Shown here: positions 44,815 through 54,848 of the stretch, piece by piece
How positions within the stretch are numbered: position 1 is the first letter of the stretch
How the letters are laid out: each line of letters begins with the position of its first letter
DNA from: Holothuria scabra
Lineage: Eukaryota; Echinodermata; Holothuroidea; Aspidochirotida; Holothuriidae
DNA: 64,000 nucleotides
Direction: 5' to 3'
Assembly (NCBI GenBank): GCA_037179385.1
Contig: CM074179.1
Location: 29,952,046-30,016,045 of the forward strand
Position numbers and translations under genes: made by a program
The notes under the pieces: model-generated
Told to the model about the DNA's origin: nothing
The model's database searches: none
The model's input: only the letters and a program-made list of their open reading frames with translations

Positions 44815-44895
44815 CTTTGTGTTTTTGTCCGACCGGTTTGGGTTGTCGTTTGGTTGCAACGTGCCTGTTTCGATGTACGTTTAAAAAAAAAAAGC
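44815..44895 (+). mobile_element. 81-bp insertion consisting only of the shared retroposon tail (9-bp TSD)
   Basis: The insert reads ctttgtgtttttgtccgacc ... gtgcctgtttcgatgtacg, then tttaaaaaaaaaaagc. It is flanked by AGTCGGTTC (44806-44814 and 44896-44904). It contains nothing but the 3' tail that the Tx1 LINE and two other retroposons also carry, in a diverged version. Confidence 0.75.
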
Positions 44896-45059
44896 AGTCG
44901 GTTCGAATTTTTGTTAACAGCACCTGCTATGGTATTGCTTCACACTGGGTCAAGTAAACAACATGCACCAGGTTCAGCACCTGTTGTAACATATTTGTGT
45001 CCTCAAAGAGGACCTCCTACAGCTATGCAAATACCAGTAAAATGATTCTCAGCATTTAC

Positions 45060-45128
45060 CTCTGATTGAAGATATTTCTCCTCATCTGGAACAGCCTGTA
45101 ATTGCTGCTGTGTTTCACATTCCTCAAC
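45060..45128 (-). CDS. 69-nt internal exon
   Basis: Acceptor ctttttctgttaaag, 23 codons VEECETQQQLQAVPDEEKYL plus QSE, donor GAG|GTAAAT. It is in phase with the 63-nt exon downstream, so the two probably belong to one transcript. Function unknown. Confidence 0.35.
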
Positions 45129-45129
45129 C

Positions 45130-46000
45130 TTTAACAGAAAAAGATATCCTCCATTTTAAATTTTTGGTTCCAAAACAAAAACTCGCATGTTGTCTTTCTA
45201 CTGTCATGTAGTATGGTGCACACTCCATGACCTTTAGCTGACACCATCCTGTTATTTAAGAGCAACTCTCCCTTCCTTTTGTTCTAGATTCCCAGGGCCC
45301 TTCCTGTTTCCCGTCACGTGTTACCGGTGGGAACAGCCTGTAACATGTTCCACGTGCATGCTGTAACCTTAGTTCCACGTGCATGCTGTAACCCATATTT
45401 TCAAGGTGTGGCCAATTTCTCCCTTTGCAGTCTCCTCATTGATCATTTAGTTCAGCACACTCACTAACATTGATGCGTAATAACCTTTGACCAATCAGGG
45501 GACCGCATACGTTCGGATCTCTCACGAGGTTTCCAAGACCGAGCCTGCGAGCTGGGCACGCGTGCATCAGACTTCAGACGAGGAGCACTCGAGTATCCTT
45601 GCTGTAGATAATTAACTAATCCTCTTTCTGCCGGCAGAATGATTAAAACTTTATCATCTCTTTTGGAACTTAATCAAGGAATAAATCATCATTAAATCGA
45701 TTGGAACCCTCCATCTGTGTTTCCTGTTTCTGGCTACTACGCAGGATCCCCGTACTGCATCGACTTACTTTGCATGGCGAAGTCGCGGGGCTTCATCACT
45801 TTACTTGACACTTAGAAGACACCATCACATCTACAGTACCACACTACAAGCACTGAACACAGCTCCCAGGGTGTAACTAGACCGATTTGAGTGCAGGACT
45901 CCAAGTAACAAACCCAACCCGACAGGTCTTATTAAAAAATGATAAACTGTTGAAATGACTACAGGATCAGCAAACTTAGCTTAGCAAATCACCTGACTAT
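45130..46000. other. Non-coding stretch with doubled E-box motif
   Basis: ttccacgtgcatgctgtaac occurs twice in tandem (45347-45392), containing the E-box CACGTG; a third CACGTG is at 45315-45320. An aataaatcatcatt block near 45680 and TG...CA boundaries (45342, 45775) made me consider an LTR, but no second LTR or TSD was found. No gene is seen. Confidence 0.4.
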
Positions 46001-46439
46001 CTCCTTTGAAACTTGAAATTACTGTTTTCTGTAAACCCATTGCTGCCGCAATGGCTACTCCAACTAGAACATTGTCCATTCATGTAGCTCTTGCCATTTG
46101 CCAGAATTATCACAGAAACCAGGGAGTTGCGAGGAAGGAGATACAACGCTCCAAAACCGCTGTTTTGACCATAAAATTTGATCCTCCGCTCGTTAATCTT
46201 TCCTTAGCATTCCTGTGTAACTCAATCATGCCCTCGGGGATAAAAGCAGTCTTTCCACAGAGCTTTCTTTCGGCTTTGAAAACTGAGGGCGCTGCTAAAG
46301 CGGGACTTCCCCATTATGTCATAGCGTCTCATCCGGTTTTTTGAAGAAATATTAAGGGTGCGCAGTAGGAAATAGAACACCCTAGCTCTGTCAAAAGGCA
46401 TGTGCAGTTGTGAAAAATGACAACAGAAATACATATTCT

Positions 46440-47210
46440 TTCAAGATTTCCGATCTTACAGTCATAATGTATGTTATTTTACATATTAATTTTAATCCTT
46501 TTAGGTAAAATTACAAAAATGGTTCCCCAAAAACGTCCTATTTTCTCTTCTTTGGAAACGAGGAGAGCGTTCCAAACGTACAGGTAATCATGTATTAATC
46601 TGTAATATACCCTATTTCACTATTTATATGGACGTCGCATCGCGTCAAAGACATGAAATATTGCATTTAATGTGGCAATTTTCAAGGCCGTTTGGATTTT
46701 GAAACAGTTTTGCATGATGTAACATCAAGGTCATTTTTAGTTTGTTTATAAGATCGCTTCAGAAAACGTAATGTTGGTTGTTTCACTGACCAAATTGTTA
46801 GGAGTAGCCTGACGCTAGGCCTAACGTTACAGTGGGCCTAACGCTAGGCCTAGTATAAACGTTAATCAATGATTGGCCTACAAAGCCAGTAATTAAAGGC
46901 CTAAGCTCTAGCTAACAATAACTTTGGAAAATAATTGAAAGCTTTCCCCAGGCTTGGTCATCTTTTTGACATAGGCCTAGCCTAGGCACCTAATAGTAAT
47001 GGTGAACCTTGCTTGGGCCTAGGCTACCTTATGTTTAAAAATGCCTTGATTTGCCTAGGCTAGGGTCGAACTTGGGGTTTAAAAAGAGTTAGGCCATAGT
47101 CCAAGCCAAGACTACAGTGGTCTTAGGCCTAGGCCCCGAGGCCTATTCTATTTTCTGTTTCCTGACATAGGCCCAGGTCTAGGCCCAGCCTACCCTAATT
47201 TAAGGGTGGA
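46440..47210. other. Non-coding AGGCCTA-rich stretch
   Basis: Dense in ggcctaggct/gcctaacgttag strings (46800-47190), which is a compositional signature of this genome. No gene is seen. Confidence 0.45.
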
Positions 47211-47214
47211 GTTG

Positions 47215-47620
47215 GCTGGTCCCGAGTTGGCTAGGTGGTTTGAGCGTATACCGCCTCGTATGACGAAGGCCCGGATCAAATTCTGGTGGAACCACTTGGA
47301 TTTTTTTCTGGGGTCTAAGTACAAATTAGCTTGTTTAGCATAGCTGTTCACTGTGATGCTGAGGGGATTAAAAAGTTGGGTATTTGGTTGTCCGTCGCAG
47401 GAACTTGTCCATTTGCTCAGTTCAGCTATAGGCCGTTCGGCCTATAGCAGTGGTGCAGAGCAAATAACCTCCACCCCCACCCAGCCTTTGGGAAAGTGGC
47501 TAAAGACTGGGGATACGCACACGTCCATCAGCTGGGGACGTTAAATTGCTGTCTCGAGAGCAGGATTGGGAGCAATTGGGAACACCAGCCAATATCATCT
47601 AACTACAAATACTAATATGC
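47215..47620 (+). mobile_element. tRNA-derived SINE (plus orientation)
   Basis: It begins with a tRNA-like head: A-box-like gttggctaggtggtttgagc and B-box-like cggatcaaattctggtgg. A ~300-bp body follows, with agctggggacgttaaattgc near 47530, a common SINE phrase. A perfect 24-bp palindrome with a 2-nt loop sits at 47425-47448. There is no TSD or poly(A) that I can fix, so the ends are approximate. Confidence 0.7.
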
Positions 47621-48420
47621 GGGCAAGGGGACATTTCAAATTGTGAAAAATTGTGTGCAAATTCCTAAAATTTTCCAATGGAATAGCATACTGTATTCAG
47701 ATGGATACAGTAGTATCTTAGTTATGACCACCCCCGCAATTACATTTTAAGAATAGCTCAGTCTCCATTTTCATCAAAAATTGATTAAAAGTTTATCTCA
47801 TTCTCATGCAACTGTAATAATTCAAGTATGCTAGCTTTTATCTAGCTGTCTGGCTGTTGATCATCTAAAGGGAAAAAGGAAAACTTACTGAAGTATGTAG
47901 TCTATGGCTTAGCCTCTTAGAAGAAAGAAATAAACCATAGCCCATGACTGGCAAAGCTATTACCATACCTGAAGAGGGCTAATATTGCTAGTCATAAAAT
48001 ATGAACAGGTTTCAAGTGAAATTTACTCTTGCAGTGTTAGTCACAGTGACTTATGTAGTCACAATACAACAGGGAGTTTCAAGAGCAACTTTCTGGTCAA
48101 TGTCAAAACTTGAACAGGAGATGACAAAATGGCAACGGTTTGAGATTGAGTTTTCAGGATGAGTTGACGTTGGACCATGTCCTTATTACAACCACCTACT
48201 GTAACTAAGGCCCATCTGGGCCATTTTAACTTACAAGTACGATTCATGGAAAAAACATAAAACGTGGAAAAAACATTAATTTGGAAAGCTCATTACTGTG
48301 AAATTTTGGTAAAATTGGGAAGGAAATTTGAATACTCTTGTAGTAAAACCATAAAAAGCCAGTGTGAAATTGTTATTCGATTGCCAAGGAATTCAATTTG
48401 CTTTTTTCCAGCCCTACAAC
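47620..48420. other. Non-coding stretch
   Basis: Nothing recognisable; no supported ORF. Confidence 0.35.
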
Positions 48421-48425
48421 AAGAC

Positions 48426-48785
48426 GTAACCCCACACAGATCTGTGGACATGAGCACGAGTGTTTTCCAGGGAATAATGTAGCATTCAAATTTTGCGTAG
48501 CAGTTCTGAAGATATCTGAGGTCTTTCACACATTGTTTGTAAAAACTAACCCCTTCCAGACCTGGGGGCATGAGCACGAGTGTTTTCCGGGAAATAATTT
48601 AGCATTCAAATTTTGCGTAGCAGTTTTGAAGATATCTGAGGTGTTTCACACATTGTTTGTAAAAACTAACCCCTTCCAGACCTGGGGGCATGAGCACGAG
48701 TGTTTTCCATGGAATAATTTAGCATTCAAATTTTGCGTAGCAGTTTTGAAGATATCTGAGGTCTTTCACACATTGTTTGTAAAAA
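48426..48785 (+). repeat. Three tandem copies of an exact 120-bp period
   Basis: The block catgagcacgagtgttttcc ... ttgcgtagcagtt(c/t)tgaag ... cacacattgtttgtaaaaac repeats at 48451, 48571 and 48691, with only a few substitutions. Because 120 is a multiple of three, one frame stays open for 148 codons with a 40-residue repeat (WGHEHECFPGNNLAFKFCVA). Nothing else suggests that it is coding. Confidence 0.92.
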
Positions 48786-48789
48786 CACA

Positions 48790-49250
48790 AGGGGTATGCA
48801 CACAAAAAATTGCTACACAATTTTTCATTTGTGTAGCAACTTGACCTGTTTGTGTAGCAAATTGCAATGCCATACTGGATAAATTATTCCCTGTTTTCAT
48901 AAAGTTGCATATTGCCAGTGCCTAAAAATTACATTAGGTACAACATATGCCATAAAGGAATTGCCTTACAGGAGGGGTGCTGCACCTCACCCCTTGAGGG
49001 CTTGCCATACCCTGAAATGTAGATAGTAACTGATACAGTACTCCCGAAGTCAAGTTCCCAGCGTAAGGCCTGATACCAGGGTATACAAACTCAAGTCAAA
49101 GTGACCGCATCTCCCCTTAAATTTCATATATAGTGTTCATCCATGTGCTGCCAGGGAGTTGCAAGAGTTATCACAACCCCTGGTGGTATATACAGTACCT
49201 AAAATGAATTTAATTTGGTGTATTTCAACAATAATTTATTTACATATTAC
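48790..49250. other. Region upstream of the P-element-like gene
   Basis: No gene is seen. A hairpin ccagggagttg...cacaacccctgg lies at 49151-49183 and recurs in variant form at 63841-63873. An acceptor site (ttactcacag) ends the region at 49256, so earlier exons may exist here or to the left. Confidence 0.4.
49151..49183. repeat. Short hairpin, ccagggagttg motif
   Basis: Imperfect stem of ccagggagttg with cacaacccctgg. Part of a small hairpin family also seen at 63598-63629 and 63841-63873; one unpaired arm is at 46119-46136. Confidence 0.6.
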
Positions 49251-49256
49251 TCACAG

Positions 49257-49976
49257 ATGGAGTTGCACAAAGGATTACTTAATCTTTTGTGTCGACTGTG
49301 TGGAGGCAATTCTGCAGAGAGAAACTGGACTGAAAAATTTAAGAAAGATGTGTTGAAAGCCTTTTCGATTGACCTTAGCAATGACAATAGTGATATCCAT
49401 CCTCCATCCATATGTGACTGTTGCAGGCTGAAAATTTCAAGGTGGAACAAGTTCAAGGCAAGAAAACTACTAAATATTGCTTTGTGTAACTTCACAGTAC
49501 ACGGGGATAGTTGCTTGGTGTGTCAGGAGCAACAGTGGAATGTTGACACTATTGTCAAATATTGCACATTGAGAGGCCTTCACACATGGTCCTACAGGCA
49601 CGGAAGGGTTGTTGCAATAATAACAGATGATGATGAGAACATCCACATTGAAGTAGTCGGACATCATTTTGACCACTCAATAACTACAGTGGAAGGAGCT
49701 GTGTCACTCACCCAGTCTTTGAATAAATGTACTGGAAACCCAGACTTCCCTTCCATAGCTGAGGAAAACATCGTAAGTGGTATTAAAAACAGAGAGGGTC
49801 AGCTTTTTCCTAATGTTGAAAATTCATACCCTGTTGACCAGAAACTAGTTGCACAAAAAACTATAAGACATGTTAAGTGTGAGCTACTTGTGCATCCTGA
49901 TGATCTGAGGAAGGGTAAACCGCAATGTAAGGTGTGCGTGCTATCAGTACAAGGGTACACTCTCAGCTGCGGCTAG
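49257..49976 (+). CDS. RAG1 N-terminal-like zinc domain exon of the P-element-like gene
   Basis: The exon starts with ATG directly after an acceptor (ttactcacag|ATG). Cysteine pairs are CRLCGG (residues 12 and 15), IHPPSICDCC (53 and 56) and HGDSCLVCQ (86 and 89, with His82). The spacing, and the phrases CRLCG, (F)xID...D-IHP...CxxC and H-x3-CxxC, match the zinc-binding dimerisation region near the N-terminus of RAG1. A second part contains WSYRHGRVVAIITDDDENI and HVKCELLVHPDDLRKGKPQC-KVC. A frameshift just before the stop at 49974 would join YKGTLSAAASQRRSKVQQ. The domain likely binds DNA or dimerises. Homology to RAG1 is inferred by motif only. Confidence 0.65.
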   Translation: MELHKGLLNLLCRLCGGNSAERNWTEKFKKDVLKAFSIDLSNDNSDIHPPSICDCCRLKISRWNKFKARKLLNIALCNFTVHGDSCLVCQEQQWNVDTIVKYCTLRGLHTWSYRHGRVVAIITDDDENIHIEVVGHHFDHSITTVEGAVSLTQSLNKCTGNPDFPSIAEENIVSGIKNREGQLFPNVENSYPVDQKLVAQKTIRHVKCELLVHPDDLRKGKPQCKVCVLSVQGYTLSCG

Positions 49977-50951
49977 CCAGAGAAGAAGCAAAGTCCAACA
50001 ACCGAGCAAATATACAGCCAATGTACATTTGTCCAAAGAGCAATTATTGCAAAAAATGCATCTTGCCAAGGACAAAGTGAAGTTGCAGGTTGAACTACAA
50101 CCTGTGACAGTGTGTCTGATGTGAATGCTTTGTTTCCCGAAGGAACATATAGTAGACTACTATGGAAACAGCAACTGGAAGCAAAGAAGAAGGCTAAGAA
50201 GTAGATGCGCTGGCATCCCGACATAGTTAGGTGGGCCATTGCAATACAGTCTAAGTCAAGCTCAGCATACAGTTTACTTAGGGATTCTGGCTTTATGGTG
50301 CTACCCCATCCGAATACACTATACACTTACACCCATGCAGTTCAACCAGGCTTGGGCATTATACCAGACCTACAAAGACTACACAGTGATTTTGATATGG
50401 GAAATCTAAGTCATCATGAAACTTACGTCAACCTAATATTTGATGAAATCAAAATTAAATCTGGACTGTGTTTTTCACGTAGTACAGGTAAATTGGTTGG
50501 CTTTGCGAACTTTACATTCCATTACCGAAGGAATGGAAGCCTTTGAAAGAAGATGCACAAACAGTGAGGCTTCTGATCCCAGACTAGCATCACATGTTCT
50601 TCTTTTTATGTGTGTAGAGGTTTGACATCTAAAATAAAGTTTCCTTTGGCTTATTTTGAAACTGAGAGCATAGGAGCAAATGAACTCTACCCAATGGTGA
50701 TGGCCTGCATCAAAGCTTTAAAGTACATTGGTTTAAATGTCATGTCAGTAGCATCTGATGGGGCCTCTTGTAACAGAAAATTGTACATGTTGTTGGCAGG
50801 ACTTGATACATCATCACAGGCAGTAAATAAAGGGCAAAATCCTCCTTCAGAAGACCACATCTATTTTATATGTGACCCACCACATCTTATCAAGGCTGCC
50901 AGGAATAATCTGGAGAATTCCAACTGGAACAGGAAGTCAAGGAATTCAGTG
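49977..50951 (+). pseudogene. P-element-like transposase core (frameshifted exon part)
   Basis: Frames in order: SKYTANVHLSKEQLLQKMHL, ALFPEGTYSRLLWKQQLEAK, a TAG at 50202-50204, MRWHPDIVRWAIAIQSKSSS, GFMVLPHPNTLYTYTHAVQP, LIFDEIKIKSGLCFSRSTGK (candidate first Asp), LASHVLLFMCRGL, FPLAYFETESIGANELYPMV, LNVMSVASDGASCNRKLYML (candidate second Asp) and YFICDPPHLIKAARNNLENS. These are the conserved blocks of P-element/THAP9 transposases: RWHPxxIRWxL, VLPxxxTL, FDExKIKSGL, SDGAsxNRK and DxPHLxKxxRN. The exon ends at AGTG|GTGAGT (50951/50952). Shifts lie near 50085 and 50535-50620. Confidence 0.8.
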
Positions 50952-51278
50952 GTGAGTTTTATTTTTAATCCCCTTTTAACTGGTGAAAAGAATTCAGCCT
51001 CATTGAAAATGCAGAGGTCTTGAATATTCTCTACAGTTTCAAAGACTTTATAAGGTTGATTGAAAAATGAATGCATTTCTGCTTTAAAACATGGACCTGT
51101 TCAAATACTTCATAAAGAGTTTTTCAGCGCTACTACAATGAAGAGCAGACTGCATGCCCCTGAGGGTACACCATCATGTTTCTAACCAAATTGGGTTCGT
51201 ATTACAGCAGGGCGTTGCGAGGAGTAAACATCTATTTCAGGTTCGATTATTTTGCTATATGTCTTGTCCTTATTGCAG

Positions 51279-51440
51279 TATAAAGGAAAAGCAATAGCAT
51301 GGACCCACCTTCTACATTTGCAAGAACGGGATCAAGGGCCAGAAAGAAAAGCACCCGGACTACAGCTTGTACCCAAACTTTCGTATGATCATTTGCATCT
51401 CACTCCTGGTCTTCGTATGAAAGTGAACCTGGCTGCTCAG
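51279..51440 (+). CDS. P-element-like transposase exon B
   Basis: Acceptor tccttattgcag|TATAAAGG and donor GCTCAG|GTTTGT. It encodes YKGKAIAWTHLLHLQERDQG, KLSYDHLHLTPGLRMKVNLA and AQ. This matches the P-element block G-x-x-I-x-W-x-H...L-x-x-x-H-L-x-P-x-x-xxMxVxxAxQ. Its 162 nt (54 codons) are in frame without stops. Confidence 0.75.
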
Positions 51441-52154
51441 GTTTGTTAAATACAAAGTGAAATTTTGAGTGAATGTACAGTTTTGCAGTTCCAGAAGTAA
51501 ACCTAAGCCTTAAAATTTATTGCCTTGGCATTTTTTGGCAGTGCCTTTTTTTAAAGGGTAGGAGCAGTCACCTCAATTTGAATAAGTGCAGTAGTCCACA
51601 CTAATTCATTAATGGCTCATGACAATCACATGACAAAGTTTTTCACAATAAACTGTAAAATATATGACAAGTGAACCATAAGTTTACCTTAATTATTGGT
51701 ATTTAGCAATATTAGGAAAGATACCTGGAAGAGAAAGAGAAAGAAATTAATGACTTTTGTTTGAACAGGTTTAGGGCAACTGCTCTTGTCCTTTAATGAT
51801 AGGTTTGCCTTGTGCCCTCAATTATAAACTACATGTAGCTACAACCCTAAATCAGAATTATAGAGAAAATCGCCTCAGATATTTCAGAATTTTATGGAAT
51901 ACTATGTGAGTCAACATTTCTTCTCTCCTCAGAGGCAATGTTCTTTTGTGCTTCATCTATCTACGAACTGAACTTAAAAAGATAAGGACTGCATGCATGA
52001 CATTAACACTTGTCAGATGTCTTACCAGTGGCGGGATAAATACACCCCTGACATATCACCCTCAGGAGAATATGCAGGTTAGGGTTAGGGTAAAATTTTA
52101 CTGTTCAGATGCAGTTTACTAATTATGATGATGATACCCTTGTTCCACTTCAAG

Positions 52155-52314
52155 GTACTGTCAGCAACAGTGGCAACACTGGAGTCCATGAAAAAGGCCG
52201 GAACTGACATCGATCATCCATTTCATCAGGATGATGAACAAGTTTTTGACTGTGCTATCGTGTGTCGTCAATGCAATCCCATTCTGAAAACATTTCATTG
52301 TTGAGGAGAAAACA
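52155..52314 (+). CDS. P-element-like transposase exon C
   Basis: After the acceptor (tgttccacttcaag) it reads VLSATVATLESMKKAGTDID followed by HPFHQDDEQVFDC. The sequence AQ|VLSATVA joins exon B to exon C at the expected AxQVLSxTVA motif. The 3' limit is uncertain (a GT follows gaaaacag at 52314), and a stop occurs before it in this frame. Confidence 0.6.
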
Positions 52315-53108
52315 GGTTTTAAAGTTTAAAGAAAATCAAAAGGCTACTCATCAATGTGAGGCTTTGGCATCATATGTACTTACTCATGTTCACTTTGTGT
52401 TGAAAATGTGACATCTTTAACTGCTGATATCGTGAGAACCACACATTGCATCCCAGTGGAAATTTATCCAGATTTCTTAGGATAAGTACCTCTCTAATAT
52501 ATCAGAACTTGATTTGTGCCCATACACTTCTATAAAATATCCAATGACTGAGCCATATTAAATCATGTGAAATGTGTATAGAGTCACAATGGTAGCCTTC
52601 TGTACCGTAGATCATAAACCAAAGTAAAAGAATCATTTACCATGTGGTCTGCGTAGTGTGCAGCACACATTGATGTAACTACCACTGCATCACTTCATGA
52701 CAGGCTGGCTGCAGTTCTCTGACGCAGTGCCTTGGCGAGTCATCTGGGTGTCTTCCATGGTAGTATGGTAACAATCGATGCAGTGTGCTGTTAATGCCTC
52801 TCTCACAAAAGTGGGGGCTAACAACTAAACATGCGCAGGTAAAACTGGAGCAGTTGCTGCAACTGGCTTAATAGCGAAACAGCACTTGCAAAACTATGGG
52901 TATAACGAATTTTTGCAAGACTTTGATAGCTTTTTCTCCTTTGAAACATTACTTTATGAAGATTTGGAACTGCTAAAAGTTTCCAATAATTCACATCAGG
53001 TCTCTTGAAATGGGCTTTTCCCTTTGAATCATATTTGCTTGCACCGCACAGCTCAAGACAGTATTCAATGTGCCATTGTGCTCTCATTCTGTCTCTGTCT
53101 GTCAACAG

Positions 53109-53242
53109 TGGCTACAAGACAATTTCCTTGGCTGCCTTCCTGAAAGAATGGGAGGATGAAGCATCTGGTTCAGAACTGTCAAAGACAGAAAAAAGCAAGC
53201 TCTGTCTCGGTCATGCTACTCTGACAGGGCTGCGAAAAACTG
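53109..53242 (+). CDS. P-element-like transposase exon D
   Basis: Acceptor gtctgtctgtcaacag at 53108 and donor AAACTG|GTAATC. One frame reads YKTISLAAFLKEWEDEASGS, SKLCLGHATLTGLRKT. The pattern F-L-x-x-W...L-x-x-x-T-x-x-GL-x-x-T occurs late in P-element transposases. The following intron carries the hAT element. Confidence 0.6.
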
Positions 53243-53307
53243 GTAATCCTTAGTTTTTGTCTGTAATATTTCTTTGCATTTGATGTTGTTAAAATGAGGT
53301 TGTAAAC

Positions 53308-54256
53308 CAGTGTTCGCGCTAAGCTGCGCGATTGCGGGATTCCCGCAACAGAATCAATAACCCCGCAAGAAAAATATTTGTCTGCGGGAAATTCCCGCAT
53401 TGTTTTTCTTGCATAAGCGATAGGGTTATAATCAAAGCACAACTTATTTACTTGTCCGTTATACGAATAAAAACTCTGAAAATCGATGAGTCATCGTTTG
53501 TATGAACGTTTGTGGAAAACGGAGCTCTACACAGTACACCCTGACACCCATACTGCATGAACTGGGTATGCATGTACTAGCTCTACCTATAGTATAGGGC
53601 TGTAGGCCTAGCGTACGATCGCGCAGCAGTGGCAGCTTGTTCTGTGCAGTGTGTGTACTGAAGCTAATCGCTCTGTGTGCAAACATCGGTCGTGTTTTAG
53701 ACTGTTGTGAAGTGTGAAATGGCCTCCAAGTCAAAGTTGGATTATTTTTCAAATCGCTACAGAGTAGCGATAATAACGTAAATAGTAATACTACTAGTAA
53801 GTTAGGCCTTATACTACTACTACAGTAGTAATACAGTACTAGTACGGGGCCTAATGTTAAGCCTAGGTCTGCTAACAAAAGTAGTAAAACTAAGATTAAG
53901 AAGAAAAAAGCTGACAAGTTTCAGTTAAATTGGCTGAAAATTTGGCCGTGGTTATGGTACGAGAAAGGAGAAATATTCTGCGCCACATGCAAAGAAGCCA
54001 GGCCAACTGATAGGCTACATCTAACTTTGTTGAAATCATGTTTAGTCATAGGCTACTCATAGGTCTAGGCCTATCAGTTATTGGCAATGTTAATATGTAC
54101 TTCATTAATCTCTTTATTGGTAAATGCAGATTGCAGACTCGACTTAACTTCTCCGAACTTAAAGACTCCTCCCCCCCTAAAAATGAAAATCTCCCCCTAA
54201 ATTTTTCAGAAGGGGGGAATTTCCCCCCCAAATTTCAAGTCCCAGCGCTAACACTG
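53308..54256 (+). mobile_element. 949-bp hAT-type element with 8-bp TSD, in P-element intron
   Basis: The TIRs are CAGTGTTCGCGCT at the left and, inverted, CAGTGTTAGCGCT at the right; both are typical of hAT elements. The TSD is TTGTAAAC (53300-53307 and 54257-54264), eight bases as hAT requires. Inside, near 53718, MASKSKLDYFSNRYR begins an interrupted ORF, and near 53895 KKKKADKFQLNWLKIWPWLW and YEKGEIFCATCKEA encode a TTF/BED-type zinc finger of a hAT transposase N-terminus. The catalytic part is absent, so it is a deletion derivative. Confidence 0.92.
53715..54025 (+). pseudogene. hAT transposase N-terminal zinc-finger remnant
   Basis: The text FQLNWLKIWPWLWYEKGEIF followed by CATC fits the TTF-type finger (F-x-x-x-W-L-x-x-(Y/W)PWL-x-Y...G-x-FC-x-x-C) at the start of hAT transposases such as ZMYM/TTF-associated ones. 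It stops at ARPT-D-stop. It is internal to the 949-bp element. Confidence 0.65.
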
Positions 54257-54848
54257 TTGTAAACAGAAATTCCTTCGTATATGTGAGAAGAACTAAATAT
54301 AAGCATTTTGGTGAAATTTTGATTAAAATTGGATAAGCATTCCTTGTGATATCAGCAAAAGAAGTTGTGACCCAAAGTGAACATGAGGCAAAAGGGAGCT
54401 TTATCACTAGGCAGTTCCCTAGGAATTCTTTGTTTCCGACGTTGTGTTGACTTGAAGTTAATGGCAATAGGACCTCCCTATGAAGAATAAGAAATTTGTA
54501 ATTTTCCCATGCCTCTCATGCAATCACACTTACATAATGTATGATTGTTGATGAGAAAATTGGTTAACTTAAGAATAACAAAAGGCTGCTCATCAATGTG
54601 AGGATGTGACATCCTTTGTGATTGCTTTAAGTTCACTTTGTGTTGAAAATTTGACAAATTCAACTTTTGAAAAATTATTGGCATTTGTCGTCACTGAGTG
54701 AACATATGAAGTGTTTGCTTCCTTGGAATAAAAGTTGATGTTTACACACACTTAATTGCAGATCTTGTAAAAAATTGTTTTGATAATTTTAATGAGTAGA
54801 GATCTTGTTTTACTGATTAGTCTTAAGTGGTTCTTTTTCTTTTAACAG

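Noticed and set aside
45342..45775. Solo LTR or 5' LTR (TG...CA, AATAAA, then tggcgaagtcgcggg as primer-binding site)
   Set aside because: No partner LTR, no TSD and no gag-pol text nearby; too weak to call.
46006..46344. 112-codon plus ORF, and a possible THAP domain on the minus strand
   Set aside because: I tried to read a THAP signature on the minus strand because THAP-type genes lie nearby, but the C-x-C-H spacing and AVPTIF-like end are absent.
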